Origin: Pseudooceanicola marinus
Lineage (GTDB): Bacteria; Pseudomonadota; Alphaproteobacteria; Rhodobacterales; Rhodobacteraceae
Reading direction: 5' to 3'
DNA: 64,000 nt
Assembly: GCF_020177265.1 (NCBI RefSeq)
Contig: NZ_JAIVMC010000004.1
Span: 310,001-374,000, forward strand
How positions within the stretch are numbered: position 1 is the stretch's first letter; each line of letters opens with the position of its first letter. The translations under genes were made by a program, and so were the position numbers. Positions 26,617-35,032 of this stretch are shown here, piece after piece. The notes under the pieces are model-generated. The model was not told the origin of the DNA. It worked only from the letters and a program-made list of their open reading frames with translations, and ran no database searches.

Positions 26617-27912
26617 ATGGCGAAGACGAAGATGAGTGTCGCGGGCGCCGCCCTGCTGGCCGCAGGGGTGATCGCGGGCCCGGCCGCCGCCGAGCTGGTG
26701 TTCCCGGACCTGAGCTACCGCACCGGCCCCTATGCCGCGAACGGCATCCCGTTCTCGGACGGCTACCAGGATTACCTGACCCTGCTGAACGAACGTGACG
26801 GCGGTATCGGCGGCGAGATGATCGAGGTCATCGAATGTGAGACCGGCTACAACACCGAGAAGGGCGTCGAGTGCTACGAGGCGACCAAGGGCGAAGGCGC
26901 GCTGATCTACCAGCCGCTGTCGACCGGCATCACCTATCAGCTGATCCCGAAGGCCACCGCTGACGGCATCCCGATGCACACGATGGGCTATGGCCGCACC
27001 TCCGCCAAGAACGGCGAGGTCTTCCGCTGGGTCTTCAACTACCCGGCCAACTACTGGGACGGCGCCAGCCATGCGATCAACCACATCCTGGATGTGAACG
27101 ACGGCGATATCAGCGGCAAGACCATCGCGCTGGTCTATCACAACTCCGCCTACGGCAAGGAGCCGATCCGCACGCTGGAGGAGCTGGCCGAGAAGCATGG
27201 CTATGAACTCCTGCTGCTGCCCGTGGATCACCCGGGCCAGGAACAGAAGAGCCAGTGGCTCCAGATCCGCCGGGCGAAGCCGGACAACGTGATCATGTGG
27301 GGCTGGGGCGTGATGAACCAGGTCGCCATCCAGGAAGCGGTGAACATCCGCTACCCGATGGAGAACTTCATCGGCATCTGGTGGTCCGGCTCTGAAAATG
27401 ACGTGCTGCCCGCCGGTGATGGCGCCGACGGCTACAAGGCGCTGACCTTCCACAACCTCGGGATGGATTACCCCGTCTACGACGACCTGAAGGAATACGT
27501 GGTCGACGTGGGCATGGCCGCCGGGGCCGGCGATCAGCTGGGCACGGCGCTTTATAACCGTGGCATGTATGCCGCGATGCTGGCCGCAGAGGCCGCGCGC
27601 ACCGCGCAGGAGATCCACGGCACCGCCCAGATCACGCCCGCGATGATGCGCGACGGCATGGAAGCCCTGGAGATGACCGAGGAGAAGATGGCCGGTCTCG
27701 GCCTGCCGAACTTCGGCCCGACCTTCAACGTTTCCTGCTCCAACCATGGTGGCGACGGCCTGGGCGCCGTGGCGCAGTGGGATGCGGAGGCCGGCAGCTG
27801 GTCGCTGATCACCGACTACGGCGCGTCCGACGGTTCGGTCCTCGACCCGCTGATCACCGCCGACAGCATGGCCTATGCCGAGGAAAACGGCATCACGCCG
27901 GGCTGCGAGTAA
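26617..27912 (+). CDS. ABC transporter substrate-binding protein (LIV type)
   Basis: 431-aa periplasmic binding protein with a Sec signal peptide (cleavage near AAA-EL at about residue 26) and a type I periplasmic-binding fold. Segments such as GIPFSDGYQDYLTLLNERDG and KTIALVYHNSAYGKEP mark the Peripla_BP_6 class. It has at least three cysteines in the mature part, two of which could form a disulfide. Its start is preceded by AAGGGAGGAG. A strong intercistronic hairpin follows, as expected where the binding protein is made in excess of the other subunits. The ligand is unknown, but linkage to two CoA-ligase-like genes suggests an acid. Confidence 0.9.
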   Translation: MAKTKMSVAGAALLAAGVIAGPAAAELVFPDLSYRTGPYAANGIPFSDGYQDYLTLLNERDGGIGGEMIEVIECETGYNTEKGVECYEATKGEGALIYQPLSTGITYQLIPKATADGIPMHTMGYGRTSAKNGEVFRWVFNYPANYWDGASHAINHILDVNDGDISGKTIALVYHNSAYGKEPIRTLEELAEKHGYELLLLPVDHPGQEQKSQWLQIRRAKPDNVIMWGWGVMNQVAIQEAVNIRYPMENFIGIWWSGSENDVLPAGDGADGYKALTFHNLGMDYPVYDDLKEYVVDVGMAAGAGDQLGTALYNRGMYAAMLAAEAARTAQEIHGTAQITPAMMRDGMEALEMTEEKMAGLGLPNFGPTFNVSCSNHGGDGLGAVAQWDAEAGSWSLITDYGASDGSVLDPLITADSMAYAEENGITPGCE

Positions 27913-27925
27913 TCGCGACAGATCC

Positions 27926-27951
27926 GGGCGGTCCCCAGGCGGGGGCTGCCC
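27926..27951 (+). other. Intercistronic stem-loop after the binding-protein gene
   Basis: An 11-bp stem (GGGCGGTCCCC with GGGGGCTGCCC, two G-U pairs) closes an AGGC tetraloop. There is no T-tract, so it is more likely to be an mRNA-stabilising or attenuating hairpin than a full terminator. Confidence 0.7.
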
Positions 27952-28005
27952 ACCCCGTGACGCCACGGGACAAGTGAATTTTCCGGCCATCGGATGGAGG
28001 GGCCC

Positions 28006-28842
28006 ATGCTGGACACCGCGATGCAGAACGACGCGAAGACCGCCAAGACGCTTTTGGAGGTCAACAATATCGAGGTGATCTACAACCACGTGATCCTCGT
28101 GCTGAAAGGGGTCAGCCTGTCCGTGCCCAAGGGCGGCATCACCGCCCTGCTGGGCGGCAACGGCGCGGGCAAGACCACCACGCTGAAGGCCATTTCCAAC
28201 CTCCTGGGCAGCGAGCGCGGCGAGGTGACCAAGGGGTCCATCGTCTATCGCGGCAAGCGGATCCAGGATCTGGACCCGGCCAGCCTGGTGAAGACCGGCG
28301 TGATCCAGGTGATGGAAGGCCGCCACTGCTTCGAACACCTGACGGTGGAGGAGAACCTGATGACCGGCGCCTACACGCGCTCCGGCAAGGGGGAAATCGA
28401 GGCCGATCTGGAGATGGTCTACAACTACTTCCCGCGCCTGAAGGTGCGGCGCAAATCCCAGGCCGGCTATACCTCCGGCGGGGAACAGCAGATGATCGCC
28501 ATCGGCCGGGCGCTGATGTCGCGCCCCGAGACGATCCTGCTGGACGAGCCGTCCATGGGCCTGGCGCCGCAGCTGGTCGAGGAGATCTTCGGCATCGTGA
28601 AAAGCCTGAACGAGGAGCAGGGCGCCACCTTCCTGCTGGCCGAGCAGAACACCAACGTCGCCCTGCGGTTCGCCCACTACGGCTACATCCTGGAATCGGG
28701 TCGCGTGGTGATGGATGGCGAGGCCGCCGCCCTGCGGGAGAACCCCGACGTGAAGGAGTTCTACCTCGGCATGTCCGACGAGGGCCGCAAGTCCTTCCGC
28801 GATGTGCGTTCCTACCGGCGCCGCAAGCGTTGGCTGAGCTGA
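28006..28842 (+). CDS. LIV-type ABC transporter ATP-binding protein (LivF-like)
   Basis: 278-aa ATPase, partner of the LivG-like subunit. I use the ATG at 28006 (GGAGG five bases upstream) rather than the one 12 bp earlier that lies in the ribosome-binding site. Walker A is GGNGAGKTT, the signature is YTSGGEQQM, and Walker B is ETILLDEPSMGLAP. The C-terminus ends in a basic stretch (RSYRRRKRWLS) beyond the normal fold. It is 35 bp before the PaaK-like gene. Confidence 0.91.
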   Translation: MLDTAMQNDAKTAKTLLEVNNIEVIYNHVILVLKGVSLSVPKGGITALLGGNGAGKTTTLKAISNLLGSERGEVTKGSIVYRGKRIQDLDPASLVKTGVIQVMEGRHCFEHLTVEENLMTGAYTRSGKGEIEADLEMVYNYFPRLKVRRKSQAGYTSGGEQQMIAIGRALMSRPETILLDEPSMGLAPQLVEEIFGIVKSLNEEQGATFLLAEQNTNVALRFAHYGYILESGRVVMDGEAAALRENPDVKEFYLGMSDEGRKSFRDVRSYRRRKRWLS

Positions 28843-28876
28843 GCCTGCCCCTATCCCGATTCTCGCCCCGGAGAGC

Positions 28877-30115
28877 ATGATGACCCGCCATTCCCGTACC
28901 CACCATTTCGATGCGCTCGAAACCCGCAGCCCGGATGAGCGCGAGGCCGCGATCGCCCGTGACCTGCCGCGCCAGGTGGCCAATGCCCAGTCCCTGCCGG
29001 GCGCGGCGCCCGCGCTGGTCGACGTCGAGGCGGGGGCGGTGACCAGCGTCGCGGCGCTGGCGGATCTGCCGGTGATCCGCAAGTCGGACCTGGTGAAGCG
29101 GCAGGGCGCCGGGGCGCCGCTGGGCGGACTGACGGCGCTGCCGCTGACGGGCTTTGCCCATGTCTTCCAGAGCCCGGGGCCGATCTATGAACCGGGGGGC
29201 GCCAGCCACGACTGGTGGCGCATGGGCCGCTTCCTGCATGCGGCGGGCATCGGCCGGGGCGATCTGGTGCAGAACTGCTTCGGCTATCACCTGACACCCG
29301 CCGGCATGATGTTCGAGAACGGCGCCCGGGCCGTCGGCGCCACCGTGCTGCCCGCCGGCACCGGCCAGACCGACCTGCAGGCCCGCGCCGCCCATGACCT
29401 GGGCGTCACCGCCTATGCCGGCACCCCGGATTTCCTGAAGGTGATCCTGGACCGCGCCGAGGCGCAGGGGATGGAGCTGCGGATCACCAAGGCCGCCGTG
29501 GGGGGCGGGGCGCTGTTCCCATCCCTGCGCGCCGAATACGCCGAGCGCGGCATCGCCTGCCTGCAATGCTATGCCACCGCGGATCTGGGCAATATCGCCT
29601 ACGAAAGCGACGCGATGGAGGGGATGATCGTCGACGAAGGCGTCATCGTGGAAATCGTCACCCCGGGCACCGGCACGCCGGTCGCCCCGGGCGAGGTCGG
29701 CGAGGTGGTGGTGACCACCCTGAACCCCGATTACCCGCTGATCCGCTTCGCCACCGGCGACCTGTCGGCGGTGCTGCCGGGCACCAGCCCCTGCGGCCGC
29801 ACCAACCTTCGCATCAAGGGCTGGATGGGCCGCGCCGACCAGACGACCAAAATCAAGGGCATGTTCGTGCGCCCTGAACAGGTGGCAGATTTCGTCGCCC
29901 GCCACCCGGAGGTTACCCGCGCCCGTGTCGTGGCCGAACGCGAAGGCGAGATGGATGTGATGACTCTTCAGGTGGAGGCCGAGGGCGGCGACGAAGCGGT
30001 CTTTGCCGCCAGCGCGACCGATCTGCTGAAGCTGAAGGCGCGAATCGAGATCCTGTCGCCCGGCAGCCTGCCCAACGACGGGCTGGTGATCGAGGATCGC
30101 CGCAAATACGACTGA
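28877..30115 (+). CDS. Phenylacetate-CoA ligase (PaaK) family protein with altered P-loop
   Basis: 412-aa member of the PaaK branch of adenylate-forming enzymes. The C-terminal half matches the family well: CYATADLGNIAYESD, the VVTTLNPDYPLIRFATGDLS segment, and GWMGRADQTTKIKGMFVRPEQV. The Ser/Thr/Gly-rich phosphate loop (SSGTTG) expected near residue 95 is replaced by FQSPGPIYEPGG, so ATP handling may differ or be lost. It ends the nine-gene run. Either it is a second CoA ligase for a downstream intermediate or a non-catalytic partner. The sequence does not decide. Confidence 0.82.
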   Translation: MMTRHSRTHHFDALETRSPDEREAAIARDLPRQVANAQSLPGAAPALVDVEAGAVTSVAALADLPVIRKSDLVKRQGAGAPLGGLTALPLTGFAHVFQSPGPIYEPGGASHDWWRMGRFLHAAGIGRGDLVQNCFGYHLTPAGMMFENGARAVGATVLPAGTGQTDLQARAAHDLGVTAYAGTPDFLKVILDRAEAQGMELRITKAAVGGGALFPSLRAEYAERGIACLQCYATADLGNIAYESDAMEGMIVDEGVIVEIVTPGTGTPVAPGEVGEVVVTTLNPDYPLIRFATGDLSAVLPGTSPCGRTNLRIKGWMGRADQTTKIKGMFVRPEQVADFVARHPEVTRARVVAEREGEMDVMTLQVEAEGGDEAVFAASATDLLKLKARIEILSPGSLPNDGLVIEDRRKYD

Positions 30116-30146
30116 CCCATTCGCCTGACCCGCGGGCTGATAGCGG

Positions 30147-30383
30147 CTAGTGGGCGCGGTCCGGCGACCAGAGGTACAGCCGCCCGCCCCCCTTCTTCCT
30201 GCCCGTGTCGCTGACGCCGGGCAGGCGTCCGGCGCGGACAGCATCGAGGAAGGCGTGGCCCGCCTTCACCTTGTCACCGATCCACATCTCATCGAAGCCC
30301 GCGCAGATGTCGCGGAAATGGAAGGGGCCCGGCTCCCTCTCGGCCAGCGCGGCGCGCAGGCGGGCAATGTCTTCATCTGTCAT
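30147..30383 (-). CDS. Small DUF1413-like protein
   Basis: 78-aa soluble protein from the ATG at 30383. The pattern FHFRDICAGFDEMWIGDKVKAG followed, after a short gap, by FLDAVRAGRLPGV and a final GGGRLYLW resembles DUF1413, which I recognise only tentatively. No clear Shine-Dalgarno precedes this start, and a longer frame upstream exists, so the N-terminus is uncertain. It lies convergent with the PaaK-like gene. The function is unknown. Confidence 0.55.
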   Translation of the reverse strand: MTDEDIARLRAALAEREPGPFHFRDICAGFDEMWIGDKVKAGHAFLDAVRAGRLPGVSDTGRKKGGGRLYLWSPDRAH

Positions 30384-30475
30384 GGGGAAAGGGTAGGCCT
30401 GGGCTGCCGGACGCGAAAGGGGCGGCGGCAAGATGTCGCCGCGCGCGATCACTGAACGCAAAACCCGAATGCAAA

Positions 30476-30501
30476 AAGGGCCGCCCGAAGGCGACCCTTT
30501 T
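30476..30501 (-). terminator. Terminator of rpmJ
   Basis: Ten-bp stem (30476-30485 with 30490-30499, one G-U) around a 4-nt loop. On the minus strand it runs into TTTTT at 30477-30473. Confidence 0.85.
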
Positions 30502-30522
30502 CGTGTAAAGCTCTGGCAGCTC

Positions 30523-30648
30523 TCAGCCCTGACGGGCCTTGAAGCGGCGCTGCGTCTTGTTGATCACATAGACGCGGCCCTTGCGGCGCACGACGCGGCA
30601 ATCGCGGTGGCGCTGCTTCAGCGAGCGGAGCGAGTTCTTGACCTTCAT
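30523..30648 (-). CDS. rpmJ: 50S ribosomal protein L36, type B (zinc-free)
   Basis: 41-aa ribosomal protein bL36, too short for many gene finders. It begins [17 protein letters not shown] and ends QRRFKARQG. Only one cysteine is present, so the zinc-binding C-C-C-H set of classical L36 is missing and it belongs to the YkgO-like, zinc-independent type. The start ATG 30648 follows GAGGAGAGAGGCC on the minus strand. It has its own terminator and lies 79 bp from tRNA-Val. In many alphaproteobacteria this form is the sole L36. Confidence 0.95.
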   Translation of the reverse strand: MKVKNSLRSLKQRHRDCRVVRRKGRVYVINKTQRRFKARQG

Positions 30649-30726
30649 GGCCTCTCTCCTCATGTCGCGGCGCGGCTAGCGCCAGGTTTCGTGCAGGGAG
30701 GCCCGGAGGCGTCCCGATGAATAGAA

Positions 30727-30801
30727 TGGTGGGCGATACAAGGATCGAACTTGTGACCCCTTCGATGTCAACGAAGTGCTCTACCGCTGAGCTAATCGCC
30801 C
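30727..30801 (-). tRNA. tRNA-Val (anticodon GAC), CCA encoded
   Basis: Complete cloverleaf on the minus strand: acceptor GGGCGAT pairing with ATCGCCC, D-arm TAGCTCAGCGGTAGAGCA, anticodon stem CTTCG / CGAAG with loop TTGACAT, and T-arm ACAAGTTCGATCCTTGT. Discriminator A is followed by genomic CCA. Confidence 0.97.
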
Positions 30802-30992
30802 ACACTGGCTCGAAAATCTTTGCTTCCGCCTGGTCCGTTCCGACCCGTTTCCGGGCCGCTCTGACAAAGAAGAAGCGCGGATAACCGCGCCGGTTCGCGT
30901 CCTATAAAAGGAGTCGGCGGGGGGATCAAGGGGCTTTTGGCAATCCTTTTTTGCGCTACTATCCTCGGCATTGCCCAGGAGGTGCCCCGCCC

Positions 30993-31859
30993 GTGTCCGA
31001 ACACCCGTCATCCTACGCGCTGTACCGGCCCGAAAGGCTGACGACCAGCGTGGTTTTCGCCTCGCCCCATTCGGGCTGCGACTACCCGGCGGACCTTATG
31101 GCGCGGACCCGGCTGGACGCCAGGATGATCCGCAGCTCGGAAGACGCCTTCGTCGACCGGCTCTTCGCCCCGGCGGTGGAGCAGGGGGCGGCGCTGCTCT
31201 GTGCGCGGGTGCCCCGGGCCTATGTTGACCTGAACCGGGCCGCGGATGAACTGGACCCGGCCCTGGTCGAAGGTGCCCGGCGGCGCGGGCACAATCCACG
31301 CATCGCCTCCGGGCTGGGGGTGATTCCCCGTGTCGTGGCTGGCGGGCGGCCAATCTATCAGGGCAAGATTTCCCTGCAGGAGGCGGAGGCACGGCTGGAT
31401 CGCTGCTGGCACCCCTATCACGCCACCTTGCAGACCCTGCTGGCGGAGGTGCATCGCGGGTTTGGCGAGGCTGTCCTGATCGATTGCCATTCCATGCCGC
31501 ATGAGGCGCTTGATTCGATCCGGCGCAATTCGCGCCGTCGGCCTGACGTGGTGATCGGCGACCGCTTCGGCGCCTCGGCGGACAGCCAGTTGGTCGACCG
31601 GATCGAGGGCGCTTTCGTCGGCGCCGGGCTGACGGTGATCCGCAACGCCCCCTTTGCCGGGGCCTACGTGGCGCAGCATTACGGGCGCCCGGCGCGGCGG
31701 CGCCATGCCGTTCAGGTGGAGATCGACCGCGCGCTCTACATGGACGAGGCGCGAATCGAGCCGCGCGCGGATTTCGACGCTTTCGCCGAGGTGATTCGCA
31801 GCGTCATCGCGGACTTGGCGGAGCTGGGCCGGCGCGACATGCCCCTGGCCGCCGAATAG
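30993..31859 (+). CDS. N-formylglutamate amidohydrolase family protein
   Basis: 288-aa metal-dependent hydrolase of the FGase family, which in the histidine pathway releases formate from N-formylglutamate. The start is the GTG at 30993 with AGGAGG ten bases upstream. Family motifs are ASPHSGCDYP, the SSEDAFVDRLF stretch, RVPRAYVDLNRAADELDP and LIDCHSMPH. No other hut genes are near, so the substrate could be another N-acyl amino acid. It is convergent with dinB with only ten bases between them. Confidence 0.87.
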   Translation: MSEHPSSYALYRPERLTTSVVFASPHSGCDYPADLMARTRLDARMIRSSEDAFVDRLFAPAVEQGAALLCARVPRAYVDLNRAADELDPALVEGARRRGHNPRIASGLGVIPRVVAGGRPIYQGKISLQEAEARLDRCWHPYHATLQTLLAEVHRGFGEAVLIDCHSMPHEALDSIRRNSRRRPDVVIGDRFGASADSQLVDRIEGAFVGAGLTVIRNAPFAGAYVAQHYGRPARRRHAVQVEIDRALYMDEARIEPRADFDAFAEVIRSVIADLAELGRRDMPLAAE

Positions 31860-31869
31860 CCCCCTAAGC

Positions 31870-33135
<1,266 letters not shown>

Positions 33136-33182
33136 GGCGGACTCGGCTGGGACGGGATGAGGGAAGATGATAGACCGCCACC

Positions 33183-33650
33183 ATGACGAGCGAAACAGCC
33201 ATTCCCGCAGCGGCGCGGGATCGCGCACGGGTCTTCTCGGGGGCCAAGGCGGCGGTCTTCTTCGGCAGCCAGATGGCCGTGCTTCTGCGCGATGACCGGC
33301 CCGACATCCCCTATCCAGATATGTGGGACCTGCCCGGCGGTGGTCGCGATCCGGGGGAAAGCGCCGTGGATTGCGTGATCCGCGAGGCGCAGGAGGAGCT
33401 GGCGTTGGATCTGGCGCCCGGCGATCTGCACTACGGGGCCATGCACGAAAGCAGCGGCGGCGAGGAGGTGTGGTTCTTCGCCGCCCATCTCGCGCCCGGG
33501 CGGGCGGCGGACCTCAGGCTGGGGGATGAAGGGCAGGCCTGGCAGTTGATGAGCGCCGAGGCCTTCCTGTCGCATCCCCGGCATATCCCAACCTTGGGCG
33601 CCCGGCTGCGTCTCTACCTGGGCTGGCAGGCGCGGGGCGGCCTCGGCTGA
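33183..33650 (+). CDS. Nudix hydrolase
   Basis: 155-aa Nudix-fold pyrophosphatase. The Nudix box reads GGRDPGESAVDCVIREAQEEL. Its Gly, Glu and Arg-Glu-x2-Glu-Glu residues are all in place, while the late Gly of the consensus is Ala. The start ATG at 33183 faces the dinB start, so the two share a compact divergent promoter. A nucleotide-pool-cleaning role would suit a neighbour of Pol IV, but this is only positional inference. Confidence 0.88.
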   Translation: MTSETAIPAAARDRARVFSGAKAAVFFGSQMAVLLRDDRPDIPYPDMWDLPGGGRDPGESAVDCVIREAQEELALDLAPGDLHYGAMHESSGGEEVWFFAAHLAPGRAADLRLGDEGQAWQLMSAEAFLSHPRHIPTLGARLRLYLGWQARGGLG

Positions 33651-33686
33651 GGCACGCCGCCGGGTCTGGCCGTCGGGGGAGGGGCC

Positions 33687-34400
33687 TTAGAGGCCCCGCA
33701 GTTCCGAGACGATGGCCTGGGCCGCGGCCCGGGGATCCTCGGCGCGCCAGACAGGGCGGCCGACCACCATGTGATCGACGCCGGCGGCCACGGCGGAGGC
33801 CGGGGTGGCGATGCGTTTCTGATCATCCGAGGCGCTGCCCGCCGGGCGCACGCCGGGGGTCACGATCAGCCGGCCGTCGGAGGAGGGTAGGGCGCGGATC
33901 GCTGCCGCTTCGTTGGGGGAGCAGATGATGCCGTCGGCGCCGGCGTCCAGAGCGCGGTCGGCGCGTTCCACCACCAGGTCGGGCACGTCCCCGGCGACCA
34001 TCATGCCGTCGTCCAGATCGGCGCGGTCGAGCGAGGTCAGGATGGTCACGCCCAGGATCTTCAGGTTGCTGCCGGCGGCCCCCTGCTTGGCGGCGCGCAC
34101 CACGTGGGGGTCGCCGTGGACGGTCAGGAAATCGAGGTCGAACTGGGCGATGCCGCGCACCGCGTTCTCCACCGTCTGGCCGATGTCGAACAGCTTCATG
34201 TCCAGGAAGATGCGCTTGCCATGTTCCTGCTTCAGCTCATTGGCCAGCGCCATGCCGCCGCCGGTCAGCATGCCGAGGCCGATCTTGTAGAAGGAGACCG
34301 CGTCGCCGATCTTCTCGGCCAGTTCCAGCCCCTGCAGGGCATTGGGCACGTCGAGGGCGACGATCAGGCGGTCGTCGGCGGGCGTCTGGGTCTGGGTCAT
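33687..34400 (-). CDS. pyrF: Orotidine-5'-phosphate decarboxylase
   Basis: Last enzyme of de novo UMP synthesis, 237 aa, a TIM barrel. The start is ATG 34400 with GGAGA upstream. Catalytic residues are visible: Asp17 in ALDVPN, Lys39, and the Asp67-x-Lys69-x-x-Asp72 tetrad in FLDMKLFDIGQTV. The phosphate-gripping end has TPGVRPAG. It lies downstream of, and on the same strand as, the small unknown gene at 34488-34820, so the two may form one unit. Confidence 0.95.
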   Translation of the reverse strand: MTQTQTPADDRLIVALDVPNALQGLELAEKIGDAVSFYKIGLGMLTGGGMALANELKQEHGKRIFLDMKLFDIGQTVENAVRGIAQFDLDFLTVHGDPHVVRAAKQGAAGSNLKILGVTILTSLDRADLDDGMMVAGDVPDLVVERADRALDAGADGIICSPNEAAAIRALPSSDGRLIVTPGVRPAGSASDDQKRIATPASAVAAGVDHMVVGRPVWRAEDPRAAAQAIVSELRGL

Positions 34401-34487
34401 GGCTGTCTCCGCGATTTTCCCCCTGTTGGGCCAGAGGGCGGCGCAGGTCAAGCCATGCAGGGCCGGCAGCGCGACCGCGCGCCGCGA

Positions 34488-34820
34488 TCAGGCCGCGCGG
34501 TTGAGCAGCCGATCCCACAGGGCAGAGGTCGCGGCCTGCACCTTTGGCGGGACATGATCGAGAAGCTGTTCCCGGCGTTGTGCGCGAAACTCCGTCCGGC
34601 CCCGGGCGTGATGGCGGCAGGCCATCTCGGCCAGGCTGCGCGTCACCGTTTCGTAATCCGCGTCCATCGGGGCGCGCAGGGAGACCGGGTAGGTGAAGAC
34701 CTCGCCCGCGTCATGCAGCGCCACCGCAGCCTCGAAGGCGCGCGCGGCTGGGTTGTAACGGATCGTGGCGATCCGGGTCAGGTAGTCGGGGGTGGGCTGG
34801 TCCTTTTCCATCTTGGGCAT
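34488..34820 (-). CDS. Conserved-looking small protein of unknown function
   Basis: 110-aa soluble protein starting at ATG 34820 behind AAGGAGG, a strong signal. No motif is recognised. The sequence includes TRIATIRYNPAARAFEAAVAL, a FTYPVSLRAPMDADYETVTRSLAE stretch and a basic, His/Arg-rich middle (CRHHARGRTEFRAQRRE). It has no signal peptide or membrane segment. It is 87 bp upstream of pyrF on the same strand and divergent from clpB. Confidence 0.68.
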   Translation of the reverse strand: MPKMEKDQPTPDYLTRIATIRYNPAARAFEAAVALHDAGEVFTYPVSLRAPMDADYETVTRSLAEMACRHHARGRTEFRAQRREQLLDHVPPKVQAATSALWDRLLNRAA

Positions 34821-34921
34821 CTGGGCCTCCTTCATCCGGCGCCACAACCGGCGCGCTTGCAGAAGAAACGAAGGGCGCGGGCGCCGGGTTCCGTTTTTGC
34901 GCCGGAATGGGCTGAATCCCG

Positions 34922-34950
34922 CTTGAACAGGGCCATACGCATCCCCATCT
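34922..34950 (+). promoter_or_regulatory. RpoH (sigma-32)-like heat-shock promoter of clpB
   Basis: CTTGAA at 34922-34927, then 16 bases, then CCCATCT at 34944-34950. This is close to the sigma-32 pattern CTTGAA-N13-17-CCCATNT and lies about 82 bp before the clpB ATG. Confidence 0.72.
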
Positions 34951-35032
34951 CATTCTCGTGAGGTCCCGGACCTGTGCATGCCTCGAAGAGGGTGCGAAAC
35001 GACTCGGGACGCTTGGGAAAAGGAGAAATGCC

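Noticed and set aside
30727-30801. tRNA-Val and tRNA-Ser (49494-49583) as integration sites for a mobile element
   Set aside because: No integrase gene, no repeated tRNA 3' end and no change in gene character were seen next to either tRNA.
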